DNA of 64,000 nt from Topomyia yanbarensis. Taxonomy: Eukaryota; Arthropoda; Insecta; Diptera; Culicidae. A program made the translations under genes and the position numbers. A model generated the notes under the pieces. That model was given only the letters and a program-made list of their open reading frames with translations. It did no database searches and was not told the DNA's origin. This document shows, piece by piece, positions 11,676 through 25,120 of the stretch. Position 1 is the first letter of the stretch. The number at the start of each line of letters is the position of its first letter. The stretch spans positions 215,066,546 through 215,130,545 of the forward strand of contig NC_080670.1 in NCBI RefSeq assembly GCF_030247195.1, given 5' to 3'.

Positions 11676-13250
11676 CAGGGTGTTTGGTTCATGGTTAAGA
11701 ATCTCTCGGGGGGTGATAGACTGCCATATTTGGAGAAAAAAATTGTTCTACACATACCATCAAATCTCAACCGTTATTGAACTTTTTGTGTAAAAAAAAA
11801 ATATTTGTCTTGACATACCTCTAACTTTAAAAGTATACTGTGTATTTTAAATGTTTTAGTTTCATTCGAAAGGTGAGAAAATTTCGCATTGAGTGATGCC
11901 CTCATATGTTTCAGCTAATGGGTTTAAGTAGCCTTTTCAAAGTAATTTATTGAAAATTAAACAATTTTGAACGATTTTTCGTTCATTTCTTGAAAATCCT
12001 CATAGTTAACCTCATCTTTTTAATAATTCAGATTGTTAGTCTTGATGAGCTGCTTAATTCGTTCTTTGACATGATACACTTACCTTTTCTTATTTTCATG
12101 ATTTTGGGTTATTCAACTTGGATATTTTTATCTCATTTTCACTAGTACCAGCTCTAATTGAAAAATTATGGCACTTATTGTACTTTTTTTCTTTTTGTTC
12201 GAAAGCCAGGAAAATTTTACAGTGAAAAATGTATTAATACCTTTCAGTTAAGTGAATTTAGTATTCTTTTAAAAGTAAATTAGTTTAAAGTTAGTGCTAT
12301 TATTAGCATTTTCGTTTATTTTCTTAAAATAGTAAATAATAAACATCACCATTATTATCATGGAAATAATGCATCTCAACAAGTTCTACAGTTCTTTCTT
12401 TGACTCCATTCAATTATCTCTTTTGGTTTCGACGCAAAATCGTTTTTATCACATCGTTTCATATGGAAAAATAACGATTTCGAACCCACTACATTTGTGG
12501 TGAGCTCATGCTGTGTTAACTATTAAATAGCAGCAAAATGAAAAGAGATATAGACAAAGTGTCAAATAAAAAGTTATAGAGAACATTAAGGGGCATCAAA
12601 TGAACAATAGTAACGATAAATTTTGTTGATTAATAATTAGAATAATTAAAAAACTCTCCAAAAAACACAAATTTTGAGTTATTTCGTTAGTAAAAAATCA
12701 TTTAGTACACTTAACTAAAAGATATTTGTACATACACTGATAGGATATTTTCTCAGCTTTCCAATGAAATCTTGTAAATAACGATATAAAGCATATTTTT
12801 TAGATAAGAGTCTTTTAAGCACTTGCAAGTCGGTTACAGGAAAAGTATAGTAATGAAATTACAAAGAAATGAGAAGAGATAGAAATAATGGATAATGGAT
12901 ATTGCTATAATCATACTTCATTATTTCGAGAAAATTAGCAAAAACCTCCTCAAAAACACTAACTTTTAACTACTTTATAGCTAAAAGGTAATTAAAACTA
13001 ATTACTTAAAAGATATGAGAACACCAGTCAATAGGAAATTTTCTCACCTTTCGAATGGAACTGAAATATTTAAAATACAAAGTATACTTAGAAAATTAGA
13101 GGTATTTTAAGACAAATAAGTTTTTTACACAAAAAGTTCAATAACTCTGTAACGGTTAAGATTTGATGGTATGTGTAGAACAATTTTTTGCTCCAAATAT
13201 GGCAGTTTATCACCCCCCGAGAGATTCTTAACCATGAACCAAACACCCTG
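11676..13250. mobile_element. 1.58-kb TIR element with TA target duplication
   Basis: The ends are CAGGGTGTTTGGTTCATGG on the left and its exact complement on the right, each bordered by TA inside a TATA context. The inverted repeats continue inward for at least 210 bp. For example, 11840-11895 pairs with 13030-13085 over TTCGAAAGGTGAGAAAATTTC. No transposase frame is present and the interior is AT-rich. The right half also contains two diverged direct copies of one segment about 290 bp apart (about 12640-12800 and 12930-13090). TA duplication fits the Tc1/mariner group of non-autonomous elements, but this is inferred from the ends alone. Confidence 0.85.
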
Positions 13251-13700
13251 TATATGTGCTCCAATTATAAACTGCAACGAAACAATTGTTTGGCCATTCT
13301 CGAGAAAATTAATGAACGTAAGCAAGAACGCTAAATATGATAGGTGAAGAATAGGTTATGAGGTATTCAATTTTTTTAATTATGTGTACTATAAATTACG
13401 TTTGATGGTTCAATCTTTACTCAAATAAATGGTTCAATTTTTGCACAGACCACATCATTAACATTTCGGCCTTGTTCATAGAAATAATGTAAATATCTAT
13501 TGTCACTATCATAAGATGTTTTTTTTTCTTTTCTAGGTCACAAACCAGTTGTAAAAGGGATATCGAGTACTATGGCATATTTAATGCGGCCGGAAATCGA
13601 ATGTCGTACGACACGGAAGCAAATAATTCACCTATTTTTGTATCGTCTTGTTTTAAAAACAAAGATGTGTCTGAATTTGCTAGAAATTGAATGGTCCATT
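13251..13700. other. unassigned DNA between a TIR element and a LINE
   Basis: AT-rich, with no domain or repeat that I recognise. Confidence 0.35.
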
Positions 13701-16060
13701 CGATCACGGGTCACGGAAATTTAACACATTCGTGCAACCGCAACTGATAGAATAGTAAAGCAACGAGGAAAACACCAAACGGACCAGCCCAAGAAACATG
13801 GAATTCGACAATTAAGCGGAGCTGCGAAGAAACGCTACAGGTGACTACTGTGAAATGGCCACAATCCCACCGACGCACTGGGGCTAACCAAAACCCCCAT
13901 AGGAAAGACACCAGCCGAACAATAGTGACTGCAGTAATAAGCCTCAATATCAAGAGGTATGATTAACAGCGGCAAACCTACAACGAAATGGCCAAGCCAA
14001 GCTCAATAGCCATCATTACGTACATCCTCACTGTACAGACTACAGTGAAGTTGCCATAGTACACCAAGGTTTGAGTTGCAGTCCGTTGAAACTACTCGAA
14101 CTCTGAAACAGGCGCATTGATTTGGGTATGTTTCCGACAGTATCGACAGGTCAGATGGAAACATTCTCCGCTATTATAAAGATACAGAATAACAATTTCT
14201 GCACAGGACACGCGAGGGTGTCGTGAAAAGAAGCACAGTCCTCAAAACTGTAGCGCCTGCTGGCAGTAGATGATGCTACAGTAAAACTGATAAACTTCCA
14301 GCATAACCGGCTGAACTAACTTTTTGGGAAAGCAAGTATGGTTTGGCAAGGCACCCGTGGGTGGCCAAATGCGGACACAACACCACACGTATCACACGCG
14401 GCTCGCGAACTGCTACGCGAGGTAAGGATCTGGAACTGTACCTAGGAAAAATATTGCAAGAGAGCTTCCAAATACTGAGCCGAAGAAGGACATTGGTGCG
14501 TCAGACAGTGACGAACCGTCCGCAACATGAAGCAACCGAAGAATTGGCTTCAAAGCTCGACAGTTAAGTGCAAGCAGGAGATGGTGATCCCTGATGATAC
14601 GGATACAGCACCATCCTCCGAAATCGATGCCCTCTTAAGAATCTGCAGAAGCATAAGCAAGCTCTCTTCATCATAGGATGAGAAGCCAATGCTCATCAAA
14701 CAACAGGAGCTTGCAAGGATATAAATAATAGAGGTGAGTACCTTCTTGAGTACCTTTCGTCATATGATGTCAATGTATGCAACAGTTGGCTTACTGGTCC
14801 TACACGGCCATCGCCAGACCACGACTAGCTTATTCTTCCATTGTATGGTAGCCCAAAGTTAAGCAAAAGACCGCCCAAGATAAACTAACTAAAGTTCAGA
14901 GTCTAGCCTGCCTCTCTATCACAGGCGCTATGAAATCAACACTACAGCTATGGAAGCCATCTACCTTCATTGCACAAACATGTTATGAGGGAGGCGATAC
15001 TTGGCTCTCTGATAGTACTAAAGGGTAAACCACTATTTGATGGGGATTTAAATAGTCACCTGAAAATAATAAAGGAACTCAAACTAAACCCTGTCTTGAC
15101 TACAATTCATGATACAATGGAGGCTAAACCGAACTTCGACAGGATCGTCAGATATAGGATGTAGGGGGTCCCATACTGCCTCAAGGTACAATATCATTCT
15201 ATACGGATGGTTCTAACATGGGTGAGCTGACTGGTTCGGGAGTCTACGGACCAAGAATTGCTCGGACGTCTGTAGGAAACGAAACTGCAAGGCATGCAAA
15301 AATCGTAATCTTTCGGACAGCAAGGCAGCATTAAGGTCGTCGAAATGTGAATCCAAGCTAGTTTGGGAGTGTAGCACATCTTTACAACAACTGGCAACTC
15401 GAAATAAAGTAATGATATTCTGTGTACCTGTTCACCAAGAAATCGAGGGTAACGATGTGGCAGATGAATTAGCTAGACGTGGTTCATCAAACATGTTTGT
15501 TGGACCAGAACCATTTCTAGGTATATCTACCTGTGCCATTGAACTAGGCTTGGGCAAGAGACCAACTACTAAACGACTGGCGTAACGTTGAAGGCGCTCG
15601 ACAAGCTAAGAAATTCATACATGCAGATACAACGAGAGTCTAAAAACTAATGGATCTAAACCGCAAAAATTTACAGGACATTGTCCTGCTAAGTATCATC
15701 TGAAAAAAATTGGCAAAAGTCAAGGTAACATTTGTCGATTCCGTAACTACGAGCCCGAGAGCTCGGAACATATTCTCTGCCAGTGTGCAGTACTATTTCT
15801 TCGAAGGGAGCGATGCTTCGGAAGGCATCTTATGACGCCTCACGAAGTATGGCATACCTGTCCCAAACGGATCCTTAGCTACACTAACAATGTACTACCC
15901 GGTTGGGACGACACATGTGGACAAACAAATAACTCGCCTCCATCTACATTGGATTCGGGTAGTTTGTAACATGTAGAGCAAACAGGAACAGTCACAAAAG
16001 ACAACCTGAATAGTGGTCGCAGTGGCAAAGTTTCCCCTAACAAAAAAAAATGCAACCAGC
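13700..16060 (+). pseudogene. Loa/Jockey-like LINE, internally deleted (ORF1 + RT end + RNase H + tail)
   Basis: Plus-strand frames give ORF1-like sequence near 13770-13990 (LSGAAKKRYR, NGHNPTDAL). Then come the RT C-terminal segment near 14810-14960 (RPRLAYSSIVW, KVQSLACLSITGAMKST), the RNase H C-terminal block near 15420-15490 (VHQEIEGNDVADELARRGS), and a cysteine-bearing tail near 15670-15800 (GHCPAKYHLKK, SSEHILCQCAVLFLRRERC). The endonuclease and the core RT are absent, so ORF1 is joined to late ORF2 by a deletion. Frameshifts and stops are frequent. Its 3' part (15665-16040) has a clear paralogue at 59240-59595. Confidence 0.8.
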
Positions 16061-16089
16061 GAAATGGACCTACATTTATTAACACAATT

Positions 16090-17480
16090 ATGTGCGAAGT
16101 ACTGGACCTTACGGCATGTAGTGCTCAAATAACTGGAATAATGGAGGACACGTTTCTGACGAACCTAGTCTGTCAGATCATAGACACATTGAAACAAAAA
16201 AATCCACAGTACTGAAACAGGGAAAAAAGTAGTATGCTTTCCACTCACACCTGGAACAGTCAATCGAGCGGGAAAGATTCAATCTCCAGATGGTCTGGAC
16301 AATGCGCCAAACGACCTACAGCGACGAGAATCAAATCCGCTTACCGGGACAGCTGCCATCGAATGAAGAGGAATGTCCATCGCGAACTTCCGCTGTGGAA
16401 CGCAAGTCTGGCAAAACTTAGGAAGGAAGCTAGGCACTTGTTCAATTATCAGATCACAGGATCGCTCTTGCCAAATACAACTCAAGGTTGAAGAAGGTAA
16501 CTAAACTATCGATTCGCGAGCTCTGCGAAAACATTGGAAACTTCCCAGAGGCAGTTCGCCTCCAGAAATCAAAGAATCGCAGAAACGGCCTCGGGCAAGT
16601 GGAACAGATGGCTCTTTCACAACTGACAATGGGGAAAATAGATGTTCGAACAAACACCCACTTTTCTGGGTCAATTGCGAGAGACGAAATTTTGATAGGT
16701 TCGTCCTAACAAGACTTTTGAGACATCGCAAGAGCTGACCTGTCAGATTTTCACGCCATCTCTTAATAAATGGACTATCAACGCCTACGAACCCTACACA
16801 TCGTCAGGTCCTGATACTATTCTTCGAATATTTCTTCAGTAATCAGTAGATATAATTCTACCGGAGATATCTCCCAAAGACAGACAAAAAAACTTGCTAC
16901 TACCTAAGGCCTATTCGATACTAGTTCCATCAGAACTATTGGATTACTATATTCAAACGGAACACTTATCCAACGTTTCGCTCAAACCAGTTTTCTTACC
17001 AAAAGGGCAAATCTCTTGATTAGAAAGAAACGGCTATTTGACGTCGAGGCTGCACTTGTCAACACGTTCTAAATATCGATTCGAAAGGCCATGGGAAGAA
17101 CGGGGAGTGGAAAACCTGACCCAGGTACTGGATTCTTGCACTGCTTGAAAGTCGAGAGTTTACAGCCACATTGGGCGATGCGAAAGCAACTAGATTAGCC
17201 AACAGAGACCGTCCCCAGAGTGGTGTATTACTACCTCTGCTCTGTACCTTAGTAATGAACGATCTTCCAAATAACCTGGCTGCAATGGGTTTCGAGATTT
17301 TTGGATATGTATATCAACAGTATCCTAATTGTGAGAGGGAAACACGAATCTGTAGTAAGCGATCGGATGCAATTAGCCCTGAACTTCACAATGACCAGGT
17401 GCTTCAAATAGGAAAACAGCGTAACCTAGACAACTTTAGGGTAGTGAATAATCGAGGCTCTTTTTTGACGGTTGAGAATG
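16090..17480 (+). pseudogene. Loa/Jockey-like LINE, second abutting fragment (EN end to RT active-site region)
   Basis: This fragment lies directly after the tail of the previous LINE, on the same strand. It contains the endonuclease-RT linker (WNASLAKLRKEARHLFN near 16410-16460) and then sequence leading to the RT block with SGVLLPLLCTLVMNDLPNNL at 17219-17280 and AAMGFEIFGYV. The catalytic YVDD/FADD position reads YVYQ, and homology stops soon after. Together with the previous copy it covers complementary parts of an ORF2, so the two are different truncated copies lying head to tail. Many stops are present and it is inactive. Confidence 0.75.
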
Positions 17481-17519
17481 AACTTGATGCAACTCGTGAA
17501 GAATAGACAAAATATTCTT

Positions 17520-18940
17520 TCACAAATCTGTCAAGTTCACTGAATATAGCACAACAATATTCATTTCACCAAATGTCTAGAAAAATATTTTCAAATGTTG
17601 ATAAACAATAATAAACAATGATTATCATCGCTTACTTTACGCCGATGCCTACTTTGATGCGGTCGCTTCGTGTAATCGAAGACGAATGAAAGCTTGCATC
17701 GAATGAAAGTTAGTTGGTTCGTTTGACGTTTTCGATAACAAAAGTCACTGAATAGTGAAGAGGAATACGTCTGAATATGCCTAATTTTTATTTAATTAAT
17801 TCGAATATTTGTAACACTGCGACACTGTGAACAGGGATGTAGCGTGGCCTTCTGGAGCTTCCGCAAAACAAAGCATCAGGGCCACTATGAATTTTCAAAA
17901 ATCAATTTCGCATTTTTGATGTGAGATGTTTTAGAATGCCGTGAACAATTTTTCATTTGGCATCAAAAATACGAACTCAATTTTTAACATTTCAAAGAGT
18001 TGGTGTTTTTTTTTACGAGTGAACAATTTTGAACTTTGATCGTTTTGCACGACCCTTAGTCATGTCCGATTAAGCTCAAGTTTTCCATAGAGCACCTTCC
18101 GTCGAGGCGCTAAAAAATTTTGAGGTGTGTCCAGTTTGAAAATTCAAGATAGCCATAAATATTGCCACCCTACTGTATGTGAAGACCAATGCACTGAGAC
18201 AATTTTTGGGAGCTGTGATCTGGTTGGTGGACGGTGCATATAATTATATTTAAATTACAAGCCTAAGTGTCGTCACGATATTACGGTTATGACCTTTTTG
18301 CACACGTGAATGAAGCAAAGATGCTTTTGTGATCTATTGCTGTCAAAGGTTTTTATACATACGTTGAAAGAAATTGATAGCATTCAGTCATACATCGATT
18401 GAAGATAGTTAGATGCTTTACAATCATTTGTAAATTTCGCCTCGCCCATCACGTTCTTTAAATTATCTCGTTGAGCTGGGTTACCCGCACATGAATACCC
18501 TTGAAAAAACCCAGCGTACGGTAAGATGGATGCTGAACAAGATTCGTCATCAAAAACTTTGAATTCCCGTTTAGAATCATACATACTGAACTCGGTCGGA
18601 GCAAGCAGATTACGTTACTGGCGATAAACCTTTTATAAAGGACTACCGCGTCTACATACCTGCTTATAAGGTTGCGATCGACAGCGTAGTCACCGATTCG
18701 AGTTTGCCATGCGTAGGTCTACTGAAGCACGGAGTTGGCTGTTTCAAGTACCCCTTTGTTCCAATGAAATTTTAAATGGAAATTGCATTGGACGGGACAA
18801 AATGATGTGCTCCTTACCAAACAAATGGTGAACGGGACAAATGAAGTGTCGGATAAGCTTTGGCGGGATTGTGTTGCGATTTTGATGCAAGTAAATGTTC
18901 TGAAAGGTGTGCCTAGGTGGGGAATGTACACAGTAGGGTT
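17520..18940. other. unassigned intergenic DNA
   Basis: I see no domain, clear inverted repeat or simple repeat here. Confidence 0.35.
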
Positions 18941-18942
18941 CA

Positions 18943-19937
18943 CAGTACCGACCCTTTTTGGCGAGAACCGGTACTACGGTACTGAAGCTCTCAGTACCGG
19001 TAAAGTACCGGTACTCGAATATTTTTTAAAAAATTCAAAAAAAGCTTCAAACTGAAATTGAATGCTCAAACTGATGATCTTATTCACAGATGATTGATTT
19101 GTGCTGATTAAAAAGCACGTTTATTGTTTTTAAATTGCTTCAGAATGGCAAGACTCATTTCACAGAAGATATTTTTCGTATAGGGCACCTTCTTTTATTT
19201 CGAAATCTAGGCCACCTTGAAATCAATAACTGTTAAGTGGTGCGACTTTCTTCGACTAGAACAGATGGTTAATGTATGAAACCCTATTAACAACAGTAAA
19301 TCAAAGCGAAAATGGAAGTAAATCCGAGCAGGTTAATCGCATTTCCTTTCTTGCTTTTCTGAAAATTGGTTTCGACCTTTATGTCGGTTGCCTACTATTC
19401 TCTAATGCATATCAAGGTTCCTTGCTTTCCTGTAAACTATGGAGTTTTGCAGAATTTTCCGATCACTAATAATTACAAATCGCCCCATTTGAAGCAGTTC
19501 ACCAAGTCTAAAACTGTTAGCTACTAAATCGCTGTTCGTTCTTTTATAGATAAAGGTTTAAAAGTAAACCAAATACAGACATGACTTAGACCATAGTCTT
19601 GTTACGCGCCACCCAGTGAATAATGGAAACCAATCAGAATGTCACTAATAAAACTTTAACTTCTAGAATTATTATGATGATGGCCCCACCTCATTCCCAC
19701 ACAAAGGTGTTATCTCAACGATGTATCTAGAAGGAAAATTAATATAAATAAACGCTATCTTGCAGACCGATATTTTGAAACAGATCCCCCTGCATAGTTA
19801 ACATATTTGTCATAAAAAATTGTATAGTACCGAAAATACCGGTACTGGCTTTTGTTCAGTACCGGTATTACGGTACCAAAAATGGGTCGGTATTCCCGGG
19901 ATTTTCGGTACCGGTATTACCGGTACCACAATCCTAG
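18943..19937. mobile_element. GGTACC/TACCGG-rich inverted-repeat element
   Basis: The ends carry dense GGTAC, ACCGGTA and CAGTACCGG motifs in mirrored arrangement. The left end reads TAGGGTTCACAGTACCGACCC then TTTTTGG. The complement of the right end reads TAGGATTGTGGTACC, then further copies and ACCGACCCATTTTTGG. The roughly 0.75-kb interior has no transposase. TAGGG/CAGGG termini suggest a hAT-like non-autonomous element, but the flanking 8-mers match poorly, so the class is tentative. Confidence 0.5.
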
Positions 19938-19939
19938 AC

Positions 19940-21030
19940 CATACTCTTGGCACTCTTTTGCAAAAAGAAATCATTATACGTCCGCTCTCAGAAATTGTGT
20001 AACTTTAATGAGATTCCTTGCAAAAGCTTAAGCTGGTGGCATTGTGTCAAACAAAGAGCCGAAGCGAACAGCTCCTGATCTTAAAAATATGAGATCAAAC
20101 AAGGAATTGGCAGCGCTTCCAAGAACACCAAAAATCTCATCTCTGACATTTTAACCAGAGATTTGCTTTAATGTAGGACTGATTCGGCCTAAGTTGGGCA
20201 TCGGCAACTTTGTGATATCGTGGACGTCCCCCGACGAGTCGAGGAGACTTCACTTCTCGCGGTACGGTAAGGGGTCTCGAATTTAATTAATCTTTGCTAC
20301 AGCTCCCTCAATAATTCACTTTCAAGTTGGCGGGACTTTCATAAAATCGAACGCTTTCATTTCTAAATTGATACTTCTTCATTCACCAACCAAAGCCATC
20401 ATGTTTAGCATTTTCAAGAAGTATGCTCAGGGTATTCAAAAATCTAGTCAGTGAAGAGATATTCACAGGGGGCTATCAAATTGAAAACGAATGGAAAATG
20501 ATTGAGCGGTTAGGCGAATGATGCTGCTAACAACTGCGTATTAAACATGTCAATCTAGCCAACCGCACGCTACGGGCCTGACTGTGAATAAATAAGGTAA
20601 CACCAGCACTTTGAGCGTGCAGTAAGCTCTTCGGAAAAACCTGGGAGCTTAAACCGAGGTTAGGTTGGCTGGTTTTCGTCTGTTTAGCATTATATTCCAG
20701 AGCTGAATAAAACTCCAACCAAAAGATGCTAAACAATTTGTCGCGCAATTTTTAACTTCAATATTCATACAATCATTTAAAATTAAGCTGCTTTGAATGG
20801 TATTTTTAGCTACATCGATACCGATTAAGATAAAAAGACCCTTTCATCCGAATCTTCAGTTACCTGAATATTGGAAATCTTTGCTGAAATCCACATCTTA
20901 ACTGTTCTGTCCAGAGCCACCAGATCGTGTATCGAATTAGATATGCATGAGTACGAGCAAAAAACGCTTTTATGTTTATTTTTGTTTCCAATTCGACGAA
21001 ATGCTAAATTTTCTGGGGTTTCACAATCAA
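19940..21030. other. unassigned intergenic DNA
   Basis: No feature recognised beyond short frames without motifs. Confidence 0.35.
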
Positions 21031-21033
21031 CGC

Positions 21034-21240
21034 TATTCTGCGCTACGTGTGACGTGAGACGACTAATCTCATCTCACTCTACGTGACTTCTCGCCAAATT
21101 CTAAGACTCGAGTTGGGTGAGGTGAGATTTTCCATTAAATGGGGCTCACGTCACCCGGAGTGAGTCTTCCGAAGCGGGTGAGAAATGTCACGTAGAGTGC
21201 GATGAGATTGGTCGTCTCACATCACACGCTGCGTAGAATA
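21034..21240. mobile_element. palindromic MITE, about 207 bp
   Basis: Outer arms 21034-21094 and 21177-21240 are near-perfect complements, TATTCTGCGC...GTGAGACGAC...CTCTACGTGAC against the reverse of GTCACGTAGAG...GTCGTCTCAC...GTAGAATA. An inner pair (21103-21126 with 21145-21168, around AAGACTC and GAGTCTT) extends the symmetry, so almost the whole unit folds on itself. There is no coding capacity. The motif AAGGCCTTATTCTAGC near 21403 resembles the outer end and may be a relic of another copy. Confidence 0.85.
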
Positions 21241-21249
21241 AGGCCGAAT

Positions 21250-24200
21250 CACTTCATACAATTATTCTGACTCCCAACATATTTCTTTGGCTACGCCTCC
21301 TGAAGAAAAAAATAAGTCAGTTTTTATTCATATTTTGCAAAAAAAAAATGAAATATTTCTGCAGTATAATTCAAAATGACTGCTCATGAAATAACAAATA
21401 TTAAGGCCTTATTCTAGCTACACCGAGTTGTTGGCAAATAAAAATAGAAAGTTATAGATTGTTTCTAACAAAAGAACTAATTTCGAGTTAGACAGAAGAA
21501 ACTATAGAGTTCGACTTACTCGTCAAGCATAAAATCCACCACCATAAATCGCCGTTGAGTGGCCACTCCATTTCTAGTGTGCTTTTGCAATACACATAAA
21601 AATCCAGCAAGTCAAAATTAAAAAGTGGCCAGCCTCTGCCTGATTCAATAGAACACTCATCTCCCAAAAGTTCATATCCATTTTGTACGCAACCGTAGAA
21701 TTGCATCTGTCAAAACGAACGCGTTCTCGCATCTGCTAATGCTTCTACGATTAAATCATTCCACAAGCCATTGCCTGCTGCGATTATCTAGTATTTCGAC
21801 AGAATAACAGAAATACTTTCCCCCGACTAAACCAAGCTGACCAATCCTATCTCTATTCGACCCCGTCCCTATCGTCACCAAAACCCGCCACGGTGAGTTA
21901 AACATTTTATAGCATCCGAACCTTTCATCAGCTCGTTCGATTATGCTTTCCCGACACACACGCACATGTGGTCATAAAAATAAAACAAAAATGAAGGAAA
22001 CATCAAACCGTACCTACATTAAAAATATCTTGCACCCAAACGCGCGACCGACCTGCATCGCTATTTGTGGGCGATTCTTCGACCCCCTGTCAGTGTTCTG
22101 TCTTTTTTTTGTTTTTGATTTCTAAATCCTCTCACCCGCCGTTAATCATCGGGCGCGCACGCACCGGCTGCTTGGCGACTGGCTCTGCACCGCACATATG
22201 GTTGCACTTTGAAAAATCGGTTTTCCTTCCCCTCCTCCATCCACCCACACCATCTTACTTCACAACCGAACGAAACTCGTTCCGTGAAGCGATTTGTTCT
22301 TCCTGTTTCACCTCCGTCGTATCCAACGCAACCACATCGCATCGCGAGCACAGTGCGTGGCTTACTTGGATCGCGGACCATTTAGCTCATCGCCTTTCTA
22401 TACCTATAGAGCACACTATTAGAGCCGACGCCTGCTGCTGCTGCTCGTTCCTAATTGTGTATAGGGAAATCTTTCTATGGCTTTTCGTCCCTTCTTCGAG
22501 TTCGTTTCGTTTTGCTACGCACACGTGTTCTCGCTTCTTCCGCCGAATGATGAATTTGTTTGTAAATAAACGAACGCAAAAGGCTACAAAATGTTGCTAC
22601 GCGCTGGAGCGAGTTGGGAAAACTTCTAAAAATATATGTATGCGCTTTTTTGTTCACGTGTTCTATTAATATTAGTTAGTTATTGGAAATGCTTCGGTTC
22701 ATAAATCTGGTACTAAACTGGTGTTTATGGGCGATTCGTTTTGTTGTTGTTTTTTGTTGCTGTTTCTTATTTTTCTTCTTCAGTGTACAAAAAAGTTGCT
22801 TTTCTATGCTGCTTGCACTATAAACATGGAAATATTCTCTGCCTGCAAAAAGTACTAGGAATGTCTGGTCGAATAATAATTACTGCTGCTCTGAAGGTAT
22901 GTTCTTTCCTTTCGTTATACTATTTGGAAAATTTGCATCGGTTTTGCCTTGTGATTCGATTTCGATTGGAAATGCTTAAAACTATAGGACTGCGGCTGTA
23001 CCTCATGTAAAAAAATGCAATACAAAAACTAGTTTTAAGTAAATAAATAGATCACACTTATTTCGTTTTGTGTATTTCGCTGGCAGAAAACAATAGCTAT
23101 GGTTTCCAGCAGCAAGCATGATACCGCATCATTATCCACCGCAGCAGGCCATCAACGCGAGTGTCACTTCTTATTCTGCTAGCGCCACCCGAAGTTGAGA
23201 AACGAGTAAAAAACGAATACTACCGGGGGGCGTAATTTTTCTTGTTTGCCTATCTTTCGCTACTTCAGCCCATCAGCACCGATGAGGTCACGCGATTATA
23301 GTGTTTAAGAACTAAGTAAAAAAAAACGCGATGCTCCACTCACGCGGCCTGTTTATTATTTATGACACCCATAAATTGGTCCGTTGTTCAGTGTTTGTGT
23401 GGACTGGATTCTTTTTTGGCAAACCAAGCTGTTGAGCACTCTCCTATTTGACGGCAGCCAAAAAAAAAAAAATAGAGACAACACAGTGAATGACATTTGC
23501 CATCTCGCGGGTGGTATGGCTATATAGTAGCTGCGGTGGAGGCGCGCGGTTCGTTTAAAATGGTAATGCGTGATTTGTGTAAACACGCGCGCACGCCACG
23601 CCGACTGCCTGCTAAATTGTATTGACGGAGTGTTTGCACATTTGCTACGAAACGGCATCGAAGTGACCTGGTAGTGGCAATAATAATCTATAATTTATTT
23701 TCCAACGCGGGAAAAGGTAAACACACTGAATGATGCCACCATCAAGCAAGCAGGTGGCAGCAAACACTTGACAGCTGGTGTGGATTGGCCCCCGTTCTGA
23801 AATCTTTCCGTTTGCTAATTTTACGATCGATTATCATGCTTCCTGCTGGTTGTTTCTATCCATCCGTGAGCTTCAAACTTAGTTATAGTTTCTCGAACCC
23901 AATATCTAACCAAATTTGCTGTGTTGCTGCCGCACCGCAACCGCCACTACTTCCTCTAAATTTTCAGTCAGCCAGCCAATCAGAGCCGGTAGGTATATGC
24001 GCCTATGGTGCATGGTTTAATTCTGGATGAAGATTGGATTTTTCGTCTGGGCAATAGATCCAATCGTTCAATCTATAACTCAATTATTGCCTCCTTTCCC
24101 GGATGAGCGAAATAAACACACGACTCTAGACGTGCCTTCGTGGGTTCGGAGATCTGACATGGTTGCATTGTGGAAGTTGTGGCAGCAGAGGGAATAGCTA

Positions 24201-24780
24201 GATGGGAACACTTTTAAGTAGATTTGTGTTCAGTTTTAAACTATAATATACGAGCGTGGAGGGTAAGAACAAAAAAAAAGAACGGAATTTTGTTAAATCA
24301 GCCTATTGATGATGGATGCTACCGGGCTGCTGCTTCCGCTTCCAGCGTAATCCTCTTTGCGGCTTGAATCATTATCGGCTAGTATAAAAATGGGTTTTAC
24401 CAGAGTTCTTGCTTTTATGGGACTATTTTTTGTGTTTTCCGTCGGTTTATAATCTTTGCCAACGGTTTCCGTTTCCAGCTTGGGTCATTTGGGTTGACCG
24501 TTTCCTCTTTGAATTTCTTCAGCGTCGCCGTAATTTTTTGTTTAGCTAAAAAATAAAAGGTTTCGTTAGTAGTTGCTGATTAAGGATTTTACATGCTGCT
24601 AGAAATTGTCTCAAAATAAAGTACAACACAGATAAGTCTCGCGATCAATTTGCCAAAAAAGATTCGCATAGAATGGCTTAATACGCTACAAAATTAATCG
24701 TCACGGTAATATTTTTCTATTCACCCCCATCAATTTCAAAAACGTCATCTAATGAAAATGTTCAGTATACGATTGCTTCG
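21250..24780. other. non-coding tract with a GC-richer core at about 22140-22560
   Basis: The 22.1-22.6 kb core is less AT-rich than its flanks and holds a long open plus frame of about 200 codons (22067-22669). Its translation is Ser/His/Cys/Phe-rich without domain logic, and the opposite strand is also open, so I do not call a protein. A short CTG run lies at 22431-22445. The tract could hold a promoter or 5' exon of a gene outside the window. Nothing here proves it. Confidence 0.35.
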
Positions 24781-25120
24781 TTTTACCATATCATGTCATT
24801 GTCGCTGTCATTTCAATTGCCATGGTCATTTTTTCTTGTCTAGTCATGTAATTGTCAAAAGTTTGGTTGTTAGTGTTACGAATTCTCCTCATCAGTAACT
24901 GACACCAACTCAAAGCCCGTTAGATAAGTCCAAAACCCACACCAATTGAAGAAAGTTGGACACTAAACCCAAAGTCACACGTCTTGTGCCCTCATGCGTA
25001 AACTTTCGTCTAATTAAAAAAATCCTTTTGGTAAAATATTGTTTAGCCATTGCCATGTTATTGTGATTGTCTTGTCATGTAATTGGTAATAATTACAGGA
25101 CAATTACGCCTTGGCTTGTC

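Noticed and set aside
22067..22669. 200-codon plus-strand frame
   Set aside because: Composition is domain-free, low-complexity Ser/His/Cys/Phe, the reverse strand is also open, and no splice or homology support exists.
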